Assembly: GCF_020524045.1 (NCBI RefSeq)
Contig: NZ_JAIVKL010000005.1
Location: forward strand, 124,001-188,000
DNA length: 64,000 bases
DNA from: Metabacillus litoralis
Lineage (GTDB): Bacteria; Bacillota; Bacilli; Bacillales; Bacillaceae
Reading direction: 5' to 3'
In this document: piece after piece, positions 57,484 to 64,000 of the stretch
Layout: the number at the start of each line of letters is the position of its first letter
Position numbering within the stretch: position 1 is the first letter of the stretch
Notes under the pieces: generated by a model
The model's database searches: none
What the model was told of the DNA's origin: nothing
The model's input: only the letters and a program-made list of their open reading frames with translations
Program-made: the position numbers and the translations under genes

Positions 57484-57534
57484 ATGGTGAATCAAATAGA
57501 TATCACATTTTGTTTATCACCCTGTAATTGGTAA
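57484..57534 (+). CDS. Sixteen-codon upstream ORF before the LacI gene
   Basis: ATG 57484 follows AAAGGGTG. The ORF encodes MVNQIDITFCLSPCNW and its TAA overlaps the TAAGGAGG ribosome site of the LacI gene. It could couple or tune translation of the regulator. Evidence is limited to position and ribosome site. Confidence 0.25.
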   Translation: MVNQIDITFCLSPCNW

Positions 57535-57544
57535 GGAGGCACCA

Positions 57545-58564
57545 ATGGTTACAATTAAAGATGTAGCAAAGCTAGCGAATGTAGCACCATCAACAGTTTC
57601 GAGGGTTATTGCTAATAGTTCCCGCATAAGTGAACAAACCAAAAAAAGAGTTCGAGAAGTGATGGAGGAATTAGGTTATCATCCTAATTTACAAGCTAGA
57701 AGTTTAGCAGCAAAAAGCACACAAGCAATAGGCGTAATCATGCCTAATTCAGCATATTATGCTTTTCAAAATCCTTTCTTCCCAGAAGTACTTAGAGGGA
57801 TAAGTACTAGTTCACATGATAATAAGTATGGTATATATCTTTCTACCGGATCAACGGAAGATGAGATTTATCATGAAGTGACTTCAATGGTGTTAGGAAG
57901 ACGAGTCGATGGAGTTATTCTTCTCTATTCTCGTATTAATGATAAAACAATGAGGTTTTTACAAAAATCGGATTTCCCATTCGTTGTTGTCGGTAGGCCA
58001 GATGAAGATGAAGAACGGGTATCTTATGTTGATAACGACAATATTCATATTACAAAACAAGTAACGAATTACCTAATCAACCTAGGTCATCGTAATATTG
58101 CTTTTGTTGGAGGTAGTACGAACTTTGTTGTAACAATAGATCGCTTAAATGGATACAAGTTGGCGTTGAAAGATGCAGGAATCCCATTTAATGATGAGTA
58201 TATGGTGCATGAAGACTTTATTAAAGAAAATGGCAGGGAAGCAATTGCATCACTTATGAACCTAAGTGATCCCCCGACAGCTCTTGTTACTCAAGATGAT
58301 TTGATTGCATATGAGATGATAAGCCATCTAGAGGATATGAATATTCGTGTGCCAGAAGATATTTCAATTGTTAGCTTTAATAATTTGATGTTATCTGAGC
58401 ATTCAAAACCACCATTAACTTCTGTTGATATCTGTATTTATCAGCTGGGTTATGAAGCAACAAAATGTTTACTCGAAAAAATAAGTATACCAGATACATT
58501 ACCAAAAAGGATTACGATTCCTACAAAGTTCATTGAGCGCAAGTCATGTGAACAGAAGAAATAA
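57545..58564 (+). CDS. LacI-family transcriptional regulator
   Basis: The 339-residue regulator has an N-terminal LacI HTH (VTIKDVAKLANVAPSTVSRVIANSSRISEQTKKRVREVMEELGYHPN), the hinge helix QARSLAAKSTQ and a periplasmic-binding-like sensor (about 60-335). AAGGAGG lies four bases from the ATG. It sits between the transporter genes and the GH13 gene and probably controls both through the GTGCAAACG sites upstream of 54115. MalR-like maltose regulators are the closest analogy; the ligand is not certain. Confidence 0.88.
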   Translation: MVTIKDVAKLANVAPSTVSRVIANSSRISEQTKKRVREVMEELGYHPNLQARSLAAKSTQAIGVIMPNSAYYAFQNPFFPEVLRGISTSSHDNKYGIYLSTGSTEDEIYHEVTSMVLGRRVDGVILLYSRINDKTMRFLQKSDFPFVVVGRPDEDEERVSYVDNDNIHITKQVTNYLINLGHRNIAFVGGSTNFVVTIDRLNGYKLALKDAGIPFNDEYMVHEDFIKENGREAIASLMNLSDPPTALVTQDDLIAYEMISHLEDMNIRVPEDISIVSFNNLMLSEHSKPPLTSVDICIYQLGYEATKCLLEKISIPDTLPKRITIPTKFIERKSCEQKK

Positions 58565-58582
58565 CTATATCATATACTTTCT

Positions 58583-58650
58583 TGAGGATGAGTGATAAAA
58601 ATGTAATGATACGTACATTTTATCAATTATCCTCTTGCTTTTTATTTTAG
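58583..58650 (+). terminator. Terminator after the LacI gene
   Basis: GAGGAT / ATCCTC arms with an inner TGATAAAAATGTA / TACATTTTATCA stem are followed by TTGCTTTTTATTTT. Confidence 0.8.
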
Positions 58651-58669
58651 CTACTTTAAAGCATCATTT

Positions 58670-58712
58670 AGTCAATTAGGAACAATCTTACAGAAAATCT
58701 CATTATAAAGAA
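58670..58712. repeat. Degraded MITE remnant, right end only
   Basis: GTCAATTAGGAACAATCTTACAGAAAATCTC resembles the right end of copies A and C (GTCAAATAGCAACAATCTTTCAGAAAAGAG). No left end is seen. The rest of the gap to 58861 shows nothing I can name. Confidence 0.45.
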
Positions 58713-58861
58713 ATCTTAAAATTTAGTTGTAACATTTGATTGTATAGAAATATGGTTATAATAATAAAGTTTTATTTTATGAAATCCGAAATCTATCTAC
58801 AGTTAAAAGCTGATTAAATATCTTTTTAAAAAAATAAGTCATTGTTAAGTGAGGCATAGTT

Positions 58862-60535
58862 ATGAAAAAATTATGGTGGAAAGAGGCAGTAGCCTATCAA
58901 GTTTATCCTAGAAGTTTTATGGATTCTAATGGAGATGGTATAGGTGATCTTCAGGGAATGATTTCAAAGTTAGATTATTTAAAAGATCTAGGAATTGACG
59001 TAATATGGATTTGTCCAATGTACAAATCTCCAAATGATGATAATGGTTATGATATTAGTGATTATCAAGACATCATGGATGATTTTGGTACTATGGGAGA
59101 TTTTGATCTCCTATTAGAAGAGGTTCATAAGCGTGGAATGAAATTAATTATTGATTTAGTAATCAATCATACTAGTGATGAGCATCCATGGTTTATTGAA
59201 TCAAGATCATCAAAAGAAAGTCCTAAACGTGACTGGTATATTTGGCGTGATGGAAAAGACGGTCAAGAGCCGAATAACTGGGAAAGTATCTTTAGTGGAT
59301 CGGCATGGCAATTGGATGAAAAAACGAACCAGTATTATCTTCATATATTCTCAACGAAGCAGCCTGACCTTAATTGGAGAAATCCAGAGGTACGTACAGC
59401 TTTATACGATACGATAAACTGGTGGCTTGATAAGGGAATTGATGGCTTCCGTGTTGATGCGATTAGTCATATTAATAAAGAAGAAGGCTTATTGGATATG
59501 CCCAACCCTGAGGGTCAAAAATATGTTTCTTCATTTGATAAACATATGAATGTTGAAGGTATTCACACATACCTTGATGAATTGAAGAAAGAAACCTTTG
59601 CAAAATACGATATTATGACTGTTGGTGAAGCAAATGGAGTAAAGGTTGATAATAAAGAAGATTTAGAGTTATGGGTTAGTGAAGATAAAGGTAAATTCAA
59701 TATGGTATTTCAATTCGAACATTTAGCATTATGGGATGCGGAATCGAAAAAAGGCTTAGATATTCTTGGCTTAAAACAAGTTTTAACCAACTGGCAAAAA
59801 GCACTTGAAAACAAAGGTTGGAATGCACTCTTCATAGAAAATCATGATAAAGCTCGTGCTGTTTCAACTTGGGGAAATGACAAAGAATATTGGTTTGAAA
59901 GTGCAACATCTCTTGCAACTATGTATTTTCTTATGCAAGGTACACCGTTTATTTACCAAGGACAAGAGATTGGTATGACAAACGTTAAATTTGAATCGAT
60001 CGAGGAATATAACGATGTAGCTGCAAAAAACATGTATCGATTTAAACGTGAAGAAGGTGTATCACATGATGAGATCATGGAAGTTATTTGGGCTTCATGT
60101 CGCGATAATTCAAGAACACCTATGCAATGGTCAAGTGCACCAAATGCTGGTTTTACAACAGGTACACCATGGATTGGTGTAAATGAGAATTATAAAAAAA
60201 TCAATGTGGAAGAACAACAACAAGATGAAGCTTCGGTTCTACATTTTTATAAAAAAATGATCAAACTCAAGAAAAGCGATGACATTTTTACGTATGGAAC
60301 TTATGATTTGATTCTTGAAAAACATCCTTCTATCTATGCTTATACACGTACATTAGGTGATGAAAAAGTAGTTGTTTTTTCAAATTTAACAACTGAGACT
60401 GTGACATGGGATGAGGACCTTGACTTGGCTTTAAAATCGAATCAACTACTTCTTTCAAACTATGAAGTAGATACCCATGATTTCATGAACATTTTAACTT
60501 TAAAGCCTTTCGAGACAAGAGTATATCGCGTATAA
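58862..60535 (+). CDS. GH13 alpha-glucosidase (oligo-1,6-glucosidase family)
   Basis: The 557-residue cytosolic enzyme begins KLWWKEAVAYQVYPRSFMDSNGDGIGDLQGM. The catalytic residues are Asp199 in GFRVDAISHI, Glu256 in TVGEANGV and Asp329 in IENHDKAR, close to the numbering of B. cereus oligo-1,6-glucosidase. QPDLNWRNP is the family signature. Residue 200 is Ala, where alpha-1,6-specific members such as B. subtilis MalL have Val; Ala or Thr here is associated with alpha-1,4 activity. So a maltase-like specificity is likely. It probably hydrolyses sugars brought in by the upstream transporter. GTGAGG precedes the ATG and a terminator follows. Confidence 0.87.
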   Translation: MKKLWWKEAVAYQVYPRSFMDSNGDGIGDLQGMISKLDYLKDLGIDVIWICPMYKSPNDDNGYDISDYQDIMDDFGTMGDFDLLLEEVHKRGMKLIIDLVINHTSDEHPWFIESRSSKESPKRDWYIWRDGKDGQEPNNWESIFSGSAWQLDEKTNQYYLHIFSTKQPDLNWRNPEVRTALYDTINWWLDKGIDGFRVDAISHINKEEGLLDMPNPEGQKYVSSFDKHMNVEGIHTYLDELKKETFAKYDIMTVGEANGVKVDNKEDLELWVSEDKGKFNMVFQFEHLALWDAESKKGLDILGLKQVLTNWQKALENKGWNALFIENHDKARAVSTWGNDKEYWFESATSLATMYFLMQGTPFIYQGQEIGMTNVKFESIEEYNDVAAKNMYRFKREEGVSHDEIMEVIWASCRDNSRTPMQWSSAPNAGFTTGTPWIGVNENYKKINVEEQQQDEASVLHFYKKMIKLKKSDDIFTYGTYDLILEKHPSIYAYTRTLGDEKVVVFSNLTTETVTWDEDLDLALKSNQLLLSNYEVDTHDFMNILTLKPFETRVYRV

Positions 60536-60544
60536 TCGGTTAAG

Positions 60545-60580
60545 AAACACAAAGATGAGACTCCATCTTTGTGTTTTTTA
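60545..60580 (+). terminator. Terminator after the GH13 gene
   Basis: AAACACAAAGATG / CATCTTTGTGTTT is a perfect 13-bp stem with a 6-base loop, followed by TTTAG. A second weaker hairpin (TTTCCAAGG... CCTGGAAA) lies at 60660-60694. Confidence 0.92.
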
Positions 60581-60756
60581 GTATCTCAAATTTTAAATTT
60601 ATACTTTGTTGGTGCCATCTAACAATCATCCATAGAGGGAAAAAATTCATATTTTTAGATTTCCAAGGAAAAAGGTGCTTTTTTCCCTGGAAATTAATAT
60701 TAATGATTTTCATAGTCACCATATTCTTTTCTTAAATAGGCTGGAAACATTTTAAT

Positions 60757-60811
60757 ATTAGTTGCGAAACTAATGGTCTTAGTATATATTAAAACTAATG
60801 ATATTAGTTTT
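60757..60811 (+). promoter_or_regulatory. Promoter bracketed by two palindromic operators (TetR targets)
   Basis: TTGCGA (60762-60767) and TATATT (60785-60790) are 17 bp apart. One perfect palindrome (ATTAGTT, 4-base gap, AACTAAT; 60757-60774) covers the -35. A second (9-bp arms AAAACTAAT and ATTAGTTTT with a 3-base gap; 60791-60811) starts right after the -10. The shared half-site fits binding by one dimeric repressor, most likely the TetR protein encoded downstream. Confidence 0.7.
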
Positions 60812-60845
60812 AATGAGCGATTATATTAAGGGAGATGGAATTTCA

Positions 60846-61556
60846 ATGAAAGTAACAAGAAATGGGGATCTCATTCAATTGACCTTTTTACCAGGATTTT
60901 TTCCTGTAAACTGCTATATTCTCGAAGAAGATAATGAACTTACCTTAATTGATACAGGAATACCGAGCAGTTATCAAGGAATTGTAAAAGTCATTAAAGA
61001 ATTAGGAAAACCACTAACAAATATAGTACTTACACATGCACATGGTGATCATGTTGGTTCTTTAAATAAATTAAAGAGTAACTTCCCGAAGGTTCCGTTA
61101 TCGATTTCACTACGAGACAGTCGGTTGTTAAAAGGAGATACTTCATTAGATCAACATGAACCACAAACACCTATTAAAGGCGGAATTCCTAAAGATATTA
61201 ACGTAACACCGGAAAAGCTTTTAGAAGATAGCGATGAAATAGGTTCGTTACAGGTTATTTTAACACCTGGCCATACACCAGGTTCAATCAGTCTTTTTGA
61301 TACTAGAAGTGGTGCTATTATTGCTGGTGATGCAATACAAACTAGAGGGGGAGTAGCGGTAAGTGGACAAATTCGCCCACTTTTTCCTTTCCCAGCAATG
61401 GCCACTTGGAATAAAAAACAAGCACTTGAAAGTGTGAAAAAAATAAAGGGATTATCTCCTAGTTTATTAGCAGTAGGACACGGACATATGATTGAAGCTC
61501 CTTCAGTTCATTTACAAAAATCAATTGACAAAGCAGAGGAAAACCTTAATAAATAA
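60846..61556 (+). CDS. MBL-fold metallo-hydrolase
   Basis: The 236-residue metallo-beta-lactamase-fold enzyme has the zinc motif THAHGDHVGS (HxHxDH), a later His in TPGHTPGSISLF, the Asp in IIAGDAIQ and the final His in VGHGHMIEAPS. It has no signal peptide. ATG 60846 follows AAGGGAGATGG. The in-frame ATG at 60798 lies too close to the predicted transcription start to be used. It is co-transcribed with the TetR gene 103 bases downstream. The substrate is unknown; glyoxalase II-like or detoxifying roles are common for the fold. Confidence 0.82.
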   Translation: MKVTRNGDLIQLTFLPGFFPVNCYILEEDNELTLIDTGIPSSYQGIVKVIKELGKPLTNIVLTHAHGDHVGSLNKLKSNFPKVPLSISLRDSRLLKGDTSLDQHEPQTPIKGGIPKDINVTPEKLLEDSDEIGSLQVILTPGHTPGSISLFDTRSGAIIAGDAIQTRGGVAVSGQIRPLFPFPAMATWNKKQALESVKKIKGLSPSLLAVGHGHMIEAPSVHLQKSIDKAEENLNK

Positions 61557-61659
61557 TTCATGAGATTCCTTAATTAAAATTGAAAATCTAAGAATGTACA
61601 ATTGTTTTATTAAGTGATTAACACTTCAAAACTAACAATTAAAGAAAGGTAGAGGTAAC

Positions 61660-62232
61660 ATGTCCCCAAGAATTGGTCTTGATTTACAAACTATTTTAAA
61701 AGCAGCAACAAATATTGCAGATGAACAGGGCATTGAGGCCGTAACACTTGCAACTTTAGCAAAACAATTAACAGTTAAGTCTCCATCCTTATATAATCAT
61801 ATCGATGGATTAACAGGATTAAAGAAGAAGTTAGCTCTCCATGGGTTAGAAGAGTTGTATAGTCACATATCAAAGTCTGCAATGGGTCTTTCAAGAGATG
61901 AAGCTGTTCATGCGGTTTCAAAAGCCTATCTTTCATTTGCGCGGAATCATCCAGGATTATATGAATTAACATTATCTGCACCAAATCCAGAGGATAGTGA
62001 AATTCAGTTAGCAGGAGAAAAAATTGTTGATTTTTCTATTCGTATTTTAAGTGTATATGGATTAGAGGATCAAGAGGTTATTCATGCTGTTCGAGGGTTA
62101 AGAAGTATATTACATGGCTTTTCATCTCTTGAACAAAAAGGTGCATTCGGATTACCGACTGATTTGGATAAAAGTTTATTTCTGTTAATTGAGAGTTTTT
62201 TAGCTGGTATTCATATAATGAAGCAAAAATAG
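61660..62232 (+). CDS. TetR-family regulator with WHG-type C-terminal domain
   Basis: The 190-residue protein has an N-terminal TetR HTH (LQTILKAATNIADEQGIEAVTLATLAKQLTVKSPSLYNHIDGLTGLKKKLALHG) and a C-terminal ligand domain resembling the WHG/TetR_C_13 type (LSRDEAVHAVSKAYLSFARNHPGLYELTLSAPNPED, VRGLRSILHGFSSLEQKGAFGLP). AAAGGTAGAGG precedes the ATG. It probably represses its own operon through the palindromes at 60757-60811. It might also act on the MATE exporter gene that follows, but no equal palindrome is seen there. Confidence 0.85.
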   Translation: MSPRIGLDLQTILKAATNIADEQGIEAVTLATLAKQLTVKSPSLYNHIDGLTGLKKKLALHGLEELYSHISKSAMGLSRDEAVHAVSKAYLSFARNHPGLYELTLSAPNPEDSEIQLAGEKIVDFSIRILSVYGLEDQEVIHAVRGLRSILHGFSSLEQKGAFGLPTDLDKSLFLLIESFLAGIHIMKQK

Positions 62233-62493
62233 GGTAGCTACTTTATTATGTTAAACGTTTGGATTTCCTCAACAGTCATTCGCTTTCCAGGAAAAAAATG
62301 TAGTTCTTTTTTTCTGGGTCTGGTTCACTAATCAACTGGACAAATTTCATTAACTAGTAGTTTTATAGCAAACATTATTATTAAAAAAATCTTATCGTCA
62401 TTTGAAACCGATAATATATTCCAGAGCATCTGCTGTGCAACAAGCTAGGCCGCTGTGATAACATGAAAGGATCAAAGTGAGAGGATGTAAAGC

Positions 62494-63834
62494 ATGAATC
62501 AACACGATTTTACGAGCGGTAATATAATTAAGCAAATATGGATTTTTTCATTGCCGATCATGCTGACAAATCTGCTACAAATATCTTTTCAGTTTATTGA
62601 TAGCTTATGGGTTGGGAATTTATTGGGTGCAAATGCACTTGGTGCGATAGCTGTATCAGGCACGGTTATCTTTACAATTTTATCATTTATTATCGGTGTG
62701 AATAATGCTGCTTTAACAATTCTTTCTCAACAAAAAGGAAAAGGCAATGATGAAGGTTTAAAAAGTTATATTAATGCGTTCGTCGTCCTTCTATTCTTTC
62801 TATCTTGTCTTCTTGGTGTATTAGGTTTCTTTTCATCAGAGAAGATTTTAGTTTTACTCAGTACTCCGCCATCAATGATTGCAGATGCAAGCGCCTATTT
62901 ACAAATTAATTTTATCGGTATTATCTTTTTATTTGGCTATAATTTTGTAAGTACTGTATTGAGATCTTTAGGTGATAGTAAATCACCAGTGAGATATGTT
63001 GTGATTGCAGTTATATTGAATGCTATTCTTGATCCACTTTTTCTATATGTTTTTAAACTAGGAATTGAGGGAGCTGCATATGCAACAATATTGTCTCAAG
63101 GTATTGCCTTTCTTTATGGTATTTTCGATACGATAAAACGTCAGTTAGTTCCGTTTACTTTTCCGAAGGTTCCTAAAATGAATGAAGCGCAGACAATTAT
63201 GAAGTTAGGAATTCCATCTGGATTACAAATGATGGTTATTTCTGCAGGTGTTATGGCAATTATGAGTGTTGTCAATTCATTTGGGGACAATGTTGTTGCT
63301 GGATTTGGAGCAGCACAACGACTTGATAGTTTAATTATGTTACCGGCAATGGCGTTAGGAACTGCTGTTAATAGTATGGCAGGCCAAAATATTGGTGCAA
63401 ATAAATGGGAGCGTGTGCATAAAATTGCCAAATTTGGTGTGATGTTTACCTTTGGTATTATTTTAGTTATCAGTTCAATTGTATTTTTCTTTGCGGAATC
63501 GGCCATTAGATTATTTATAGATGACAAAGAATCCCTGCTTTTTGGACAATCCTATTTGCAATTAGTTGCTTTCTTTTATCCTTTTTTAGGCATTAATTTC
63601 ATTCTTAATGGAATTGTTCGAGCTGCTGGTGCCATGTTCCAAGTGCTATTATTAAACATTCTTTCATTCTGGTTACTCCGTTATCCACTATCCTATTTAT
63701 GTTCACAATGGCTTGGAGAAGATGGTATTGCAATTGGCATGGGAATTAGCTTTATCGTTAGCAGTGTGATTGCATTTAGTTATTATAAGTTTGGAAATTG
63801 GGATAAGAAAGAAGTTATTCATGAAGGTAGCTAA
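62494..63834 (+). CDS. MATE-family efflux transporter
   Basis: The 446-residue protein has twelve predicted membrane helices in two halves. It starts GNIIKQIWIFSLPIMLTNLLQISFQFIDSLWVGNLLGANALGAIAVSG, and the second half opens KLGIPSGLQMMVISAGVMAIMSVVNSFGDNVVAGFGAAQRLDSL, as in the DinF/NorM superfamily of Na+ or H+ coupled drug exporters. AGAGGATG precedes the ATG. The 261 bases before it show no clear promoter or operator. The substrate is unknown; the upstream TetR gene suggests inducible export of a toxic compound. Confidence 0.88.
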   Translation: MNQHDFTSGNIIKQIWIFSLPIMLTNLLQISFQFIDSLWVGNLLGANALGAIAVSGTVIFTILSFIIGVNNAALTILSQQKGKGNDEGLKSYINAFVVLLFFLSCLLGVLGFFSSEKILVLLSTPPSMIADASAYLQINFIGIIFLFGYNFVSTVLRSLGDSKSPVRYVVIAVILNAILDPLFLYVFKLGIEGAAYATILSQGIAFLYGIFDTIKRQLVPFTFPKVPKMNEAQTIMKLGIPSGLQMMVISAGVMAIMSVVNSFGDNVVAGFGAAQRLDSLIMLPAMALGTAVNSMAGQNIGANKWERVHKIAKFGVMFTFGIILVISSIVFFFAESAIRLFIDDKESLLFGQSYLQLVAFFYPFLGINFILNGIVRAAGAMFQVLLLNILSFWLLRYPLSYLCSQWLGEDGIAIGMGISFIVSSVIAFSYYKFGNWDKKEVIHEGS

Positions 63835-63873
63835 AATTGAATTTTAAATTTTCGAAAAATACTCTTTATACCC

Positions 63874-63902
63874 TTGACAGTATTAAAAATACTCGGCATA
63901 AT
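63874..63902 (+). promoter_or_regulatory. Promoter with internal palindrome near the window end
   Basis: TTGACA and CATAAT are 17 bp apart. The spacer contains AGTATT-AAA-AATACT, a candidate operator. It points to a gene that begins at the window edge. Confidence 0.6.
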
Positions 63903-63990
63903 AATGTAAAATTGAGCAGTCATATTACGATAAGATTTTCTGCATTTTGTAATGCTAAAAAATATAAAGAACGAATAAAAAAGGACTAGT

Positions 63991-64000
63991 ATGTGGGACT
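63991..64000 (+). CDS. Start of a gene cut by the window edge
   Basis: AAAGGAC lies just before ATG TGG GAC, and a promoter lies 90 bases upstream. Only three codons are visible, so nothing can be said about the product. Confidence 0.35.

Noticed and set aside
60798-60845. Longer N-terminus for the MBL protein starting at 60798
   Set aside because: That ATG falls at the predicted transcription start with no ribosome site, while 60846 has AAGGGAGATGG upstream.
62350-62366. TetR operator ahead of the MATE gene (AACTAGTAGTT)
   Set aside because: It shares only part of the ATTAGTT/AACTAAT half-site and lacks the gap seen in the clear palindromes at 60757-60811.

Overview
The window is AT-rich DNA with strong Shine-Dalgarno sequences, frequent TTG/GTG starts, CcpA-type cre boxes, AraR-type operators and Bacillus-style lipoproteins. 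This points to a Gram-positive Bacillaceae chromosome (Bacillus/Metabacillus-like). I see no tRNA, rRNA, CRISPR or phage genes. Almost everything is a plant cell-wall sugar utilisation island.

Layout. 0-5.4 kb: L-rhamnose module (DeoR regulator, AraC regulator, rhaB, rhaA). 5.4-11 kb: two divergent secreted GH43 arabinanases. One carries a ricin-type lectin domain; the other is a 1176-residue wall-anchored enzyme ending in an LPNTA sorting signal. 11-17 kb: a beta-L-arabinoside arm (GH27 and GH127), each enzyme beside an AraC regulator. 17.5-28 kb: a chemoreceptor, a three-component arabinose sensor (araPST type) and a CUT2-type arabinose ABC importer (araEGH type). 28.4-32.3 kb: araR, a glycerol-1-phosphate dehydrogenase (araM/egsA), a HAD phosphatase and a YesL-like membrane protein. 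32.9-36.4 kb: arabino-oligosaccharide ABC transporter (abnEFJ type). 36.8-48.3 kb: frameshifted GH51, three GH43 enzymes, araB-araD-araA and an intact GH51.

48.3-53.5 kb is a mixed set: a Cys-rich small protein, an AraC regulator divergent from an IolE-like TIM-barrel protein, an SGNH hydrolase, a second YesL-like protein and a GlsB/YwzA-like stress protein. 54-60.5 kb is a second CUT1 ABC transporter with a LacI regulator and a GH13 alpha-glucosidase. 60.8-63.8 kb holds an MBL-fold hydrolase with its own TetR regulator, then a MATE exporter.

How it works together. Extracellular arabinanases would cut arabinan. AbnEFJ would import the oligomers, and intracellular GH43/GH51/GH27/GH127 enzymes would release L-arabinose. 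AraA, AraB and AraD would take arabinose to D-xylulose 5-phosphate. AraPST would sense external arabinose and drive araEGH, while AraR and CcpA would repress. The arrangement resembles the arabinan locus described for Geobacillus stearothermophilus.

Points beyond ordinary annotation: a family of about 163-bp miniature inverted-repeat elements with 8-bp target duplications, several inserted in promoter regions of the sugar genes; a single-base frameshift in one GH51 gene; hairpins between binding-protein and downstream transporter genes in all three ABC systems; perfect palindromes bracketing the MBL-TetR promoter; and several short ORFs with good ribosome binding sites. I did not find a system I could confidently call undescribed.
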